Assembly (NCBI RefSeq): GCF_000002865.3
Contig: NW_001865049.1
Location: forward strand, 619,669 to 683,668
Length of the DNA: 64,000 bases
Reading direction: 5' to 3'
Origin: Monosiga brevicollis MX1
Taxonomy: Eukaryota > Opisthokonta > Choanoflagellata > Craspedida > Salpingoecidae
Below the pieces are notes generated by a model. It did no database searches, was not told the DNA's origin, and worked only from the letters and a program-made list of their open reading frames with translations. The translations under genes were made by a program, and so were the position numbers. This document shows, piece by piece, positions 1-13,354 of this stretch; the stretch's first letter is position 1; each line of letters begins with the position of its first letter.

Positions 1-2403
1 CGCTTCATTATGTCTTGTATCTGCCAAAACCCCGACGAACGGTACGCACAAACTCGTGTGCCTAATGTTCATGCTTTGGGGTTTGCAAACATTTTTTTTT
101 TTTTCCAATGCCCATGTTGTGTAGGGTCATGTTTTCTGCGCGCTTGTATCAACATTGTTTTCTCACCTACCTTACTTTGCGGCCTTTTTTTATTGAATTG
201 TGCCATAGCGCGACCATCCCGGACTTGCTCAAGCATGAATTTTTGACGAGAGATGCCAAGGACGATAAACTGGTCAACTTTCTGAATGCCGGTCAGCACT
301 CGAGTACACTCGAGCTCAAGGGCGTGAACGAGGACGGCACAGCACAAATTCTACTGGAGAAGATCAAGGAAGGTCAGGACGATCGTCTACAGGTCACCTT
401 CACGCTTGACCTCAACGAAGACATCAAGGATGTCGTGGATCAACTGGTAAGTCACACTTCGCCACACACGCCATGACCAACCCACCTTTGCACCTTTTTT
501 TTTCAGGCTCGTCTTGCTGTGCGGGACCGACTCACGCCATGGCTGGCTGGTCACATCTTGCGCAGATGCAGAATGAACTGATTGTCAAAGAGGACTGTGA
601 CGTGTTGTTGACACAGATGACCAAGCTGGTCGAGGGTGCGCGCAAGGAATTGGCGGGCAAGAACAAGGATGGTGTCTTGAACCGCAAGGAGCGCGACGCT
701 GGAGCCACGCTGACTGAATCTCTCAATGGCACTGGTACCAACGGCGGAGCTGCCACAAGTGCCGGCACGGGCGCCACTGCTGGTGCCGGTTCGACGGCGG
801 GCGCAGATGGTCCTGACAAGGACTCAGGTGCTGGGGACGACGATGAATCTGGGGACCGTGATGGCGACAGCACGCCTCGTGCTGGTAGTAGCTCATCTAG
901 CCCCAGTGTCCCGATGCGGGAGGTTGTGCGCGACGTTGTGCGCGAGGTCGTAGAGCCCGTATCTTGGGACCAGTTGCGACGGGCGCTGCGGCAGGCAGAG
1001 GCTAGCATGCTGAAGGGTGGGGATGCCATTAGTGAGGAGGACAAGCACAATCTTGTCGCGTCTACCTCGGCCTACTTTCAAGTCTTGCAGGCCTTTGTCA
1101 GCAAGTGCACTTCTGGGGACATCGAAGCCCCAGTACCGCAGCTCATGCTACATAGCCTGGAGCCTGTTTCGGATGAACCCAAACCACCTATTGCCCAACG
1201 TACCCCGTCCACGAGCAGCATCGACTCGCCCACCTCGCCAACATCACAGGGTAGCAGCAACGGGCTTGGGACGGCATCGGTGTCGAGTGCGGACCCGGCA
1301 GGCCAACCAGCACCCTCCTCTGTGTTGACCTCTCCGCCAGCCTCGGCCCAGCCACAGGCCCAGGCCCAAGCCCAGCCCCAGGCCCAGCCCCAGGCACAGC
1401 CCCAGGCCCAGCCCCAGGCTCAGCCTCAGGCTCAGCCTCATGATCAATCTCAATCTCAAGGCCAGGTTCAGCCTCAGTCCCAGCAGGTGCCATCGGCACA
1501 GGCTCAAGCTCAAGCTCAACAGCACATGCCAGCCCAGGTTGTGCCTCAACAACAGACAGAACAGCCGACACAGTCATCCGTCCAGCCTGGTTCAGTAACT
1601 TCCGCTCCAACCCAGGCATCTCAAAACGCCAACCACGCGGCCGTCCAGCAGGCTCCTCCATCGCAAGTTCCTGCCGGCTATCACGCACCGGCACCGGCAG
1701 CCATCCCCAACGGCCACGGGGGTCCCAACACCAATGCCGTGTATTGGTCTGCCAATGGCTACCCTTCTGGTTATTATCCACCTCCTAATGGCCAGTTACC
1801 TGCTGGGCCCAACAGTGCGGGGATGGGCGCAGCCCCTGCAAGCAGTGGGCAGCCAGGCATGATGGCTCCTCAGTATCCCGGTGGACTTGCACCCGGGACC
1901 ATGATGCAGCCCCTACCCCAGCAGTTGTCCACGAACCAGCCGCATATCCCACAGCTGCAGCCCTTGCAAGCTTCTGCTCAACAACAACAGCCGCCGCCGC
2001 TGCCGCAGCAGCAGCAGCAACAACAACAACCGCCGCAAAAGCAATCGCAACAACCGCAAGCGCAACCACAAGCGCAACCACAACCACAACCACAATCACA
2101 ACCACAACCACAACCACAACCACAACCACAACCACAACCACAACCACAACTGCAACAACCGCAACCACAACAACAACAACACCACCACCAACATCACCAC
2201 CAACAACAGCAGCAGCAGCAGCAGCAAGCTCAGCTGGTAAGCACCAGAAAGAATTGTGTCGTCTGATGCCTTGTCATCTTGTCATATCAGGCTTGCACTC
2301 ACCCATGACTTTGTTCTCTTCGTTGTCCTCATGGGTGCAGGGTGCTATGGATGTCAATCGCTCCAGAAGTAGCAGCTACTCGCAGACGTCTCCCGGTTTA
2401 TAA
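1..2403 (+). CDS. WNK: WNK-family kinase, C-terminal part (5' end outside window)
   Basis: Only the 3' end is present; the kinase domain lies to the left. Exons as read: 1-41, 209-446, 572-2236, 2341-2403 (TAA). The first exon gives the last kinase helix (CICQNPDER), joined in phase to ATIPDLLKHEFL, the usual end of a WNK C-lobe. A WNK autoinhibitory / OSR1_C-like domain follows (VTFTLDLNEDIKDVVDQL joined to NELIVKED), the RFxV-binding fold by family knowledge. The 1.66-kb third exon encodes a low-complexity tail: a short acidic and Ser-rich part, then long Pro-Gln and Gln-rich runs. The acceptor at 571 is preferred over the one at 506 because only it keeps frame and the domain. WNKs are Ser/Thr kinases that sense osmolarity and chloride. 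An ATTAAA near 2812 may be the poly(A) signal. OSR1/SPAK itself is less likely because of domain order. Confidence 0.82.
1345..2232 (+). repeat. PQ/Q-rich coding repeats in the WNK tail
   Basis: Two blocks of in-frame repeats: CAGGCCCAG-type units at about 1345-1440 (alternating Gln-Ala/Pro-Gln) and CCACAACCACAA-type units at about 2040-2230 (Pro-Gln, then poly-Gln and His-Gln). Antisense readings of these blocks give long poly-Val/Leu ORFs that are artefacts. Confidence 0.85.
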
Positions 2404-3153
2404 CAGCTAGCTCTTTTATCAACTTTTTGAGTTTTTAGGTTTCCTCCCGTTTACCCCCTTTCCTATCCCACCTGCTTTACCCGTGTGTTTATTTCTGGAA
2501 CGCGGCATCGCTTGGCGGGCCTTTTCTTTTCTTTGAAATTGTTCTTTCAATCCTTCTTCCTTTCAACCTTGGCTGTGCGTGTGGCGAATGTTTTCATGCG
2601 CCCGCCTCAAGGCTTGTGTTTCGTTGCTCCATCATGGATACCCGTCTAACGATGAACTGGATGATGTGTCTTTGAATTTTGCGGGGTCGAAGCGCGTCAT
2701 GTTGTTTGTTGCAACTCTTTCCCGATGCATGGTCCGGTCGCCTGAGGCGCTCGCGGTACCATGCATCTTGTTCATGCTCAACGTTTGGTGTTGTTTAACC
2801 TGGACCATCATTAAATTTTAACTTGACCCTTGCTTGCTCTCTTTCCTCTTGCTCTGCTGCCCCCCTGAGGCTGCGAGTCGTGGTGGTTGGCGCCCATCAA
2901 TCATCACATCATCACCAACATGCTCATCATCACACAACAAAAAAAGGGTGAACGAAACAAATAACCCAACTTTTTCTTGAGGGTGGAATTTTTCAGAACA
3001 AAATCTGATCTGTTCATGTGATTATTTTTTTCTGTGCGCTGTTGGCCTCCACGACTGGATCGCTTTCCCGGCTGCCTTGTTGCGTCACTCATTGGCATCT
3101 TGGTTGCGTTCCGGGTGCCGTGGATAGTCAATCCATCCCACTGACCAAGCATC
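2404..3153. other. Intergenic: WNK 3' UTR and MYDGF upstream region
   Basis: No supported gene. Short ORFs are present, but none has coding character or usable splice context. An ATTAAA near 2812 is a plausible poly(A) signal for the WNK gene. The remainder would hold the MYDGF promoter. Confidence 0.5.
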
Positions 3154-3934
3154 ATGTCGCGGTTGGCAGTATTGGTCGTGATGATGCTGGGTCTGGCGTT
3201 GTCGTCGGGTGAAGTCATCAACGCCAAGCCCAACGGCTCGCGCCAGCATCACATGACAGAGCTGGTACACGCCATGCTCTTCCTTGACTTCAGTCGACCT
3301 CCACACTCACCACCAAGGGCTCATCAGGTCACGCGTGCTTCTGTAGGTGACGTCCAGTGGCCAGACCATTCAATGCACAGTGGCCTTTGCCGTGGTGGGT
3401 GGCACCAACGAGAATTGGGAGTTTGATCTGACCGAGGATGACGGCGAGGTTCTGTGCACCATCTTCCGGTTCGTCGATGCCACTTTTGGGCAGCCTGCTC
3501 TATCTTGCGCATGTTCGAGACGTGCAATTCATAGCATTCTTTACTGTTTCTGTCTGGCCCCAACGACTTTTCAGGCCTGAGCAGGCCTCCTATCTCTACT
3601 TTATGTACGTCGAAATGGAGCTGCACGGCGTCAACAGCGTGGAGGGAGCCTACGGCTATGACAACAACGGACCTACCAACAATGACCTGGCCATTGATGG
3701 CCTTGCAGGTGCGTCTGGCCGGCTGTATGAAAAAGCAAAGGGTCTGCCTCAGTCACAAGGACGGCGGACGGTTGCAAGGCTTTGTGGGCCCGGCTCTGCG
3801 TCATTTGCTCAAGCAGTTTGTGGCTCGTTCCCTCACATCGCACCTGGGGTCTTGTGCGCGCTACGGCTGCAGTCAAGTCAAACGATAACTTTGGTCATGA
3901 GCTGTCCAAGCTGGAGCTTGTTGGCAGTGTTTGA
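3154..3934 (+). CDS. MYDGF: Myeloid-derived growth factor (MYDGF/UPF0556) homologue
   Basis: Four exons: 3154-3264, 3347-3468, 3575-3708, 3873-3934 (TGA), all closing in phase to about 142 residues (human precursor 173). The N-terminus is a clear signal peptide (VLVVMMLGLALSS), so the product enters the secretory pathway. Family-defining blocks are GGTNENWEF, CTIFR joined to PEQASYLYFMYVEMEL, and HELSKLELVG at the end; both cysteines of the human disulfide (QCTV and LCTIF) are kept. The human protein ends in a KDEL-like RTEL that favours ER/Golgi retention; this one ends in LVGSV, so it may be freely secreted. The AATAAA at 4054-4059 fits as poly(A) signal. Function in a protist is unknown; in mammals it is a paracrine repair factor. 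Confidence 0.85.
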
Positions 3935-4287
3935 GCCATCCGCCCTGGAGGTCGAATGGTTTTGCCAGGTGCAATTGATTACTTTTCATCTGTCTGCACG
4001 GGATTGGATGTGTTTGCGTGTGTCGTCAAGTATTTTGCAACGGGCCAGGGCTAAATAAATTCCATTACATGCGTTTACCATCAAGCACCATTGGGCGGAA
4101 AAAGCACGCGCGCGCCAAGGCACTTCTTGCCCTCGAATGCCGAGCAAATTTTTAACATCCCCCCACGAGGGCCATGATAATAATAAAGAAAAAAAGGGCA
4201 AAAGAATGAGAACTTGCGGTTGGCTGCAAAAGATCCTCCAAGGCAGAGTTCGACATGGCTACCGCGTTGTATGCAGCGCAACTCCGG
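3935..4287. other. Intergenic, between convergent 3' ends
   Basis: MYDGF 3' UTR with AATAAA at 4054-4059, then AT-richer sequence up to the end of the minus-strand orphan ORF. No gene seen. Confidence 0.5.
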
Positions 4288-4767
4288 TCAGATGGCAGAA
4301 GGCGGGGCAAAGTCAAAGAGGGCCACGGGGTAGGTAGCAGCCTGTGTGGGTTCGGCAGGACGTGCCACTGGCTCATTCATCAAGGAGCTCAGTGCTGATG
4401 CGGCTCCATTCTGTGGGGTAGGGCTGTCTGAGGCAGCAGGGCCTTGAGCATCGGCGTCTAGCAGGGCACCCAAGTAAGCAGTCACACTCGGCGCGCGGCG
4501 TGCAGCAGCTCGGTGGCGCAGCGATCGAAGGCGGAGTTGAATGGTCCGGGTCCATTGCAGGGAGAGATGCAGCGCTTCCTTCATGTTGTGGGCAGGGAAT
4601 TCGGGGTCCTCGACCAGTTGGCGCAGGTACACGCTGTCAGTGTGTGCCACGGCCACGGCCGGGGAGCGTCCTGGATTGGACTCAAACACGGACGTGCTGC
4701 GCATGCGCCGTCCGCGAAAGCCTTGCTTCCGACGGCGCCCTCGCTGCGGCGCCGGTTCGGTGCTCAT
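4288..4767 (-). CDS. Hypothetical protein (orphan)
   Basis: A minus-strand ORF of about 159 codons from an ATG at 4767, not recognised. It starts with a very basic stretch (QRGRRRKQGFRGRRMR), which could be a nuclear or mitochondrial targeting signal. A central segment of likely helix (LRQLVEDPEFPAHNMKEAL and on) follows, then an Ala/Pro-rich tail ending in FDFAPPSAI. The ORF stays open upstream to 4956, and an upstream coding exon is possible: EFPRKLVVELSTNAQG at about 4860-4906 sits after a good TTTTAG acceptor. I could not join it in phase. GC content and amino acid composition look coding, but there is no family support. It ends about 230 bp from the MYDGF poly(A) signal in convergent orientation. 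Confidence 0.35.
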   Translation of the reverse strand: MSTEPAPQRGRRRKQGFRGRRMRSTSVFESNPGRSPAVAVAHTDSVYLRQLVEDPEFPAHNMKEALHLSLQWTRTIQLRLRSLRHRAAARRAPSVTAYLGALLDADAQGPAASDSPTPQNGAASALSSLMNEPVARPAEPTQAATYPVALFDFAPPSAI

Positions 4768-5156
4768 GATCCCACACCGCCCGTTCTGCTTCTGCCCCCA
4801 ACTCATGCAGGTCGAGGACACAGCCCAGCTCCGCCGTGCATGCGTGTGATGCGCGCACCCCCTGCGCGTTTGTCGACAATTCCACCACCAATTTGCGCGG
4901 GAACTCCTAAAACAAAAAGAAAAAAGAGAAACGGAGACGGAGAAGGTTGCTTGCAAGCGATGGCGTATCAGTGGATGTGTTCATCAGTTTTGCTTGCAGG
5001 CGAACTTGGATGCGCCAGCTTTTGTTTCCCCTTTGTTTTGTTTACTTTGGATAAGGCACACACACCGAAACGAAACACACACACTGGCTTTGAAGGATTT
5101 TTTTTCTGTTCGTCAGTCAGTGTGTAAGAACAAAAGAAAGAGAAAAAATTTTAGAC

Positions 5157-5237
<81 letters not shown>

Positions 5238-5451
5238 TGTGTGTGTGAGTGTGTGTGTGAGAGGAGCTGCAACCGCAATGGCAGCGGCAGTCAGGCGGCG
5301 GGTTGTGGTCGTGTGGGGCTGGATGCAGCCGTTGGAAATGCATTTCCACTTTTTGATGGATGCGCTTCTTGTCGTCATGTGTAGCCTGCGCCTTGTCTAA
5401 TCTTGTTTCGCGTCGCTTTGCCTGTCGCGGCAGGGTGTTCTCCTGTTCGAG
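4768..5451. repeat. Intergenic with (GA)n and (TG)n tract upstream of KLC
   Basis: Roughly 5160-5236 is an uninterrupted GA dinucleotide run followed by a short TG run to about 5260. It lies about 200 bp upstream of the kinesin light chain ATG. A possible exon of the minus-strand orphan lies at 4860-4906; otherwise no gene. Confidence 0.8.
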
Positions 5452-8050
<2,599 letters not shown>

Positions 8051-8537
8051 CCAACGACGGTGCCTTTGGCTTGCATCATTTTTGAGCACCGGTGAGAACG
8101 CGGCCTGCGGTCGTAGCATGGCTGTGGCGTGTCTCCCTACTCAGGAACCAGTGTACAGTTGTATCTGCTTCTTGGGAGAACTTTGTTTTTCCTTTTACCC
8201 CCCTCTCCGGCGCTGTCATGTTTGTCCCCGCTGTACCAATTTGTTTGGAGCTGAAAGTCTTGTTTGTTCCAGCAATCCTCGCCCCTGTCGTTCTAACATG
8301 TGTCGACGCGTCCAATCGATAGCATGAGCTTGTTCCAATCTCTCCTTTACAGTTGCACGTTCCAAATAAGATTTGACACACTTTCGTTTCTCTGATTTTT
8401 CTTCTTCTTCTTCTTCACCATCCATGCTTGTGTGCTTGCATCGCGACTCGAGTCGGATGCAGGTGTGGCTGCCCTCCGGCCGAGCCCTCTCGTGTGCTCG
8501 ATAGGCACCGACCAGGCAGAGCGCATACAACTGAAAA
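8051..8537. other. Intergenic between KLC and the YqaJ-type gene
   Basis: KLC 3' UTR and the next promoter. A CTT-rich stretch lies at about 8395-8420. No supported gene. Confidence 0.5.
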
Positions 8538-9507
8538 ATGGAGCTGGTGTCGGCTCAGAATACCCCAGAGTGGTTTCAAGCCCGGCAGGTGCGCGGGCTC
8601 TTCCCCAGGTCTTATCCTCGAGCACTCGAGCGATTCCTGACCAACCCCTTTTTTGCTCGCCCGGTGTGCTGCAAACTTCCAGGCACTGTGTGTCACAGCG
8701 TCCCAATTTGCGGATGCCGTCAGCTTAGGAGACGGATCGATGCTTCATTTTATGGAGCATCGCAGAGATCGGCGTGCTAGCTCGAGCTCAGCACCAGGCT
8801 CACAGCCAGGCTCACAGTCGGGCTCGCCTCGCAAGGCAAAGGCTAGGGCGCGTACATCGTTTTCTGAGCGGGCGATGAACCATGGCCATATCTGTGAGCC
8901 AGTGATTGCTGAGATGTACGAGGTCCTGACAGGCTCCACGATCACACCGAGCGGGCTGTACACGCCCATCCCCGGCGAGCGGCTGCATGGCTTGGTAGGT
9001 GCAAGCCCGGACGGCTTTGTATCCAATGACAGCGTGATGCCATCGACGCAAGGGTTGCTGGAGATCAAAGCACCCGTGCGGGGCCTTTATCGATCCGACC
9101 AGCATCCGGTGCACGGCGTACCTCTCCGGTATCTTTGCCAAATGCAAGGGCAAATGGCTGTCTGCAACGTGCGCACGTGGTGCGATTTTGTATCGGTGTG
9201 CTTTGCCACTCGGGAGATGCGGGTCCAACGGGTCTACTTTGCTCCGCTCTTCTGGGCGCAGCTCGAGTCACGCCTCCTGCGGTTTTGTGGTGCCTTGCAG
9301 TGTGGCCTCGACCTGGCCACCATGGCTGAGCAGAACTCCCATTTTCAGTATGACTGGAAGTTTGACGACATTCGAGTTGAGGAAAGGTCGATCGAGGTGA
9401 TCTCAGAAGCCAAAACGGGGCAACCAGCCCTGCGACTTTGTCAGTCCGGGCGTGCATCCTTTTTGCCTTGGTCTGTACTCACAGGAGGCTTCACTCCAAA
9501 CTTTTGA
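8538..9507 (+). CDS. YqaJ-like (lambda-exonuclease type) PD-(D/E)XK nuclease
   Basis: Two exons, 8538-8588 and 8683-9507, giving about 291 residues. The first exon carries the family opening [10 protein letters not shown]; across the intron this continues [13 protein letters not shown], matching the 'W...R.G.ITAS.FADA' start of YqaJ/lambda exonucleases. The nuclease core follows: GASPDGF (metal-binding Asp about residue 127), then LLEIKAP (Glu about 144, Lys about 146) and the helix [11 protein letters not shown] with its conserved Gln. Such enzymes digest double-stranded DNA 5'-3' and act with single-strand annealing proteins in phages and viruses; in eukaryotes they are scattered. A Ser/Gly-rich insert lies at residues 50-70. 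The last 25 codons may belong to an unrecognised intron or extension. It has one intron, so it is resident in the genome. Substrate and partner are unknown. Confidence 0.75.
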
Positions 9508-9831
9508 GCAGAAACAAATTGACATGTGAGAAAGAAATCGACGCTGCTATCAATGCCTGCCTCGTGCTCTTTGAGCGCAGCCACATATGCCCTCCTCCCC
9601 AGATGCATCACCGTTGCGCCTGCAAAGCTTGCCGAGCTGTAGCATAGATTGAAGCGTTGTGCACCCAATGCTCTGCTCTCATGGCCCTTGGGCTTGAGCG
9701 GAGCAATAATATGCAGCAACACTCTTTTGGGTATCTTATCGTGAATTTCAAAGGCGGGCGCGAGAACATGTTTGGCACAGTAGCATGCCGGTTCAGGAAA
9801 CAAAAGGGGTTGAAGGCAAGCAGATGCAAAT
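9508..9831. other. Intergenic between convergent genes
   Basis: Convergent 3' ends of the YqaJ-type gene and ACAT1. Nothing else supported. Confidence 0.5.
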
Positions 9832-12175
9832 TTAAAGCTTTTGGATGACCATGGCGGAGGCAGCACCACCACCGTTGCAGACGCTGGCACAGCCAATCTC
9901 GCCCGACTCGAGGTGATGGGCCAGGCTGCCGACAATGCGGGCACCGGACATGCTACATTGGGGGTGGACACATCACAAGCGGCGTCGACGACGATGAGTA
10001 TCGGCGCACAGGGAGCAGGTGCAGATTTACACCAAAAGGCGGCAGAGACAAACCCGATGGGGTGGCCAAGGGAGACGGCACCGCCGTTGATGTTGACTTT
10101 GCTAACATCAAGACCCAGAATTTGCATGTTGGCCAGAACCACAACAGCAAAGGCCTCGTTAATTTCCCAGCGCGCCACATCCGCGGCCGCCACACCGGCG
10201 TTGGCCAGCGCAATAGGCGTAGCAAGAGCAGGGGCAATGGGGAACTCGATGGGGGCGCGGGCAGCATCACCCATGCCTGAGGTATCATAATAGAAGATAA
10301 GGACAGGCGTGCGCACACGAGAGGGCCCAAATAGGGTTGAGCAAGCCGTTTATGGTGGATGGACGGCACGGAGATGGGGAGTACAACGACGAAAAAAAAT
10401 AAAAAAATAATAGGAAGCAGATGCAGTACCAATGATCTTGGCGAGGGGCTTGAGACCGTACTCCTCGACGGCTTCAGCCGAAGCGAGCACAACGGCCGCA
10501 GCACCGTCATTCAGAGTGCTAGCGTTGGCAGCAGTGATGACGCCTATAGGGGTTACCCCAAGGCAATCAAACGTCAGCTGGCTTTGTTAAAATCCAGCTT
10601 GGGACGGCTGGTGGCAAAGGGGGCATACGCGGAGCGGCAAGCGTGTTCAAGGCACACACCATCCTTCTGGAAAGCAGGGCGGAGGCTGGTAACCTTGTCC
10701 TTCTTGATGTTTGTGAACTCTTCATCGACGGAATACTCGACCTGTTGAATATGCAGTGTCAGGATGGCGCAGGCACCGACACGAGCGCCATGGCACAAAG
10801 GTGTGCGCGTGCAGCAAGGCAAAGAGCACGTACAGGGTCGGCACCACGACGGGTCGCCACCGAGACGGGAACAATTTCCTTGGCAAGGAGGCCCTTCTCA
10901 TTCGCGGCAGCCGTGCGCTCGTAAGACTAAAAGAACGAGGTGGCAGGGGAGGATGGTGAGCTGGAGCTTTTAGCAAGCTGTGGTCCGAGAACCAAGGGTT
11001 GGTTCATCGTTGCGATATCCAGGTCCCAAAGCATGTGCTGGCTAGGTGGACATGGTAGACTTACCATGAGGGCAAATTCATCGCACTGTTCGCGGGAGAT
11101 GCCCATCTTGGCAGCCGTGTCCTCACCACAGATACCCATGGCGTATTGGCCATAGGCATCAGTCAGACCATCAACCTGAATGGCATCTTCCGCCTTGACA
11201 CCACCAAAGCGGGCACCGTTGCGCATTTGGCGGAGAAGATAGGGGGCGTTCGTCATGGATTCCATGCCACCGGCCACCATGATGTCGCGGTAGCCAAGCT
11301 GGATGTTCTGAGCAGCCATGGCGATGGCCTTCATGCCCGAGGCGCAGACCTGTTGTTTACGGGTGGAGGTGCTGGCCGTGAGATTGACTCGAGATGCCCG
11401 AAAAGCAAAAGTAGACAGGCAGGCAAACGCGGGTGTGTCAAACCTTGTTGATGGTCGTGGCCTCGGTGGACTCGGGGCAACCAGCACCCAGAGCGACCTG
11501 ACGCGCCGGGCTCTGTGGGGATGGATGTTGCAAGGTGGGGCAGGGCAGTGGGGCATGAGCGCAGTGGGCAGGTCTATTCGAGCATGCATGCAAATACACA
11601 AGCGCACCTGGCCCAGGCCAGCAGAGATCACGTTGCCCATGTACACTTCCTCAATGTGGTTGCCGGTCAGGCCTGAGGTTGCAAGCGGCGAGGCGAAGGG
11701 CCAAAGTGTGAGCAATGCCAAACGCCTGGTCGTTCGGCGGCGCAAGGCGAGGGAGCTTTGAAAAGCAGGCCGGAAGCAGGTGTCTGACCAGCGCGCTCGA
11801 TGGCACCACGAGCCGCGACAATGCCGAGCTCGACAGCGGTAAGGCTGGCAAAAGACTTGGAGATGCAGGCAATGGGGGTGCGCGCGGCACTGCAGATGAA
11901 GACCTCCTGTGTGTTGTCGGCAGTCTCGCAATGAGGTCAGCACGAGGGCAAGGTAGCAAGCACGCAGAGTGATAGGGGCTGAGTCCGGACCACCGACCTT
12001 GGCCGGGGTGAGAGTGCTGGCTGCGCGGGCTGAGACGCGGCGAAGCGCGGGGGCCTAGCACCAACACACAGTGAAACTTTTTGTGTGAACAAGTTTTGTC
12101 CAGGGGGGGTGGTGGGAGAGTTGGGCGCGCGGTCGAAACACATACGGCACGAGTGGCGACGGTGGAGACGGGCAT
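9832..12175 (-). CDS. ACAT1: Acetyl-CoA acetyltransferase, mitochondrial (thiolase II)
   Basis: Ten-plus exons on the minus strand: 12175-12146, 12054-11998, 11906-11789, 11672-11608, 11512-11444, 11349-11065, 10926-10834, 10741-10660, 10543-10430, 10276-10054, 9952-9832; about 418 residues (human 427). The first two exons give an Arg/Ala/Ser-rich mitochondrial presequence ([24 protein letters not shown]), then [12 protein letters not shown]. Thiolase signatures are intact: VCASGMKAI with the nucleophilic Cys (about residue 115), NGARFGG, INEAFA, GHPIG with the catalytic His, and CNGGGAAS with the second Cys. It catalyses reversible condensation of two acetyl-CoA to acetoacetyl-CoA in ketone-body and isoleucine metabolism in the mitochondrial matrix. 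The tiny 30-nt first exon uses a GTATGT donor. A GA-rich tract lies about 310 bp upstream of the start. Confidence 0.95.
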
Positions 12176-12546
12176 GGTGACGGTGTGGTGCTTGCTTTGC
12201 CAGTGGAGGGAGAGCTAGGCCGCAACCCATGCAAATGCAGGCGTCAAGTGAGCACGAGAAGTGACTGGTGGTGCCAAGAGCGAGACTATGCAGAATGGGG
12301 TGGACTGTGCAGGGCTCGTCAAGCAGCAAGTTGCTTGGACCCCAAGCTGACGACAACACACGATGGAACCGTGTATGCATGCACGTACCAACAAGAGCTC
12401 AAGCACAAGATCGAACAAGTCGGAGAGCAGCAGTTGGCAGTCCGGTTCCTGAGGTCCTCGTCCCCGTTGCCAAATCGAAATGGCACAGAGAGAGAGTGAG
12501 AGAGAGTGTGTGTGAGAGAAAGGAGAGAGAGGAAAAGAGAGAGAGA

Positions 12547-12607
<61 letters not shown>

Positions 12608-13354
12608 AGAGAGAGGGAGAGGTAGATTGCGCCGAGGTTGCTACTGCTTCTTTGTTGCCGTAGAGCTGCAATAACCCGGGTCCACTTAAAGAGTCATAGC
12701 GTTAAGAGACCACGATATCTTCATTTCTTTCTGCATCTTCTCTTTCTTCGTCTCCAAAATCGATGATGCAAAACGCCTCCAGAATGACAACATCTTGTCC
12801 ACACATACCAGCCATTCTTCTTCTACCATGAACTTTTGGCACGTGGCAAACGCGCTGGGTTGCATCATCCCGCAGCGATTACGACATCATCCGTGAGAAG
12901 CCATCGGACGAGACATCACACTTGGTAGCGCGGACCAGCGGTTCGGCTGAATCTGTCCACAGACTAAAGTTGTATTGGCCATGGCAGTATTTTTCCCAAT
13001 TGGGTGATAGTTTTTCTTCATGCTGCGCCGAGTCGTTCAACAGCCCGTAAGTGTGACACTGGCTACAGTCGGGCTCGTGTCCCACACAAAACGGAGCTCT
13101 GAACTACAAAACGGCAGCGCCAGTCGGTCGCAGCTGGGCTGCGGGGAGCAGGGTGCCAAAGGGTCTAGCGTGGTCATGCGACTGGTATTTGTCAAATGCA
13201 CTTTTCAGGGATCGCATGCACTGGGACCGTTTTGCCACGTCGTCGTGGTTCAATCGACTGACACATCCCGAGCGAGGGATCATGTCGACTCACAAGCCTA
13301 CACTCTGGTGTGTGCATTTCTTTCTAGCTGCGTGCTTTGCCCCAACTTCGAACC
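12176..13354. repeat. Divergent intergenic region with GA-rich tract (ACAT1 / PPA)
   Basis: Shared upstream region of ACAT1 (-) and pyrophosphatase (+). About 12484-12622 is GA-rich: GA dinucleotide runs broken by GTGTGTG and TTTGAGA units. Short ORFs to either side have no coding support. Confidence 0.75.

Noticed and set aside
1785-2168. Long poly-Val/Ala ORF on the minus strand
   Set aside because: It is the antisense of the WNK Pro-Gln repeats; no start context, splice sites or homology.
2579-2821. 80-codon plus-strand ORF downstream of WNK
   Set aside because: No family similarity or splice context; it overlaps the likely poly(A) signal and is better read as 3' UTR.
5113-5378. Leu-Ser and Arg-Glu repeat ORFs over the GA tract
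   Set aside because: Pure translation of a dinucleotide repeat.
10359-10748. Plus-strand ORFs opposite ACAT1
   Set aside because: Shadows of the minus-strand thiolase exons, which have complete catalytic motifs.
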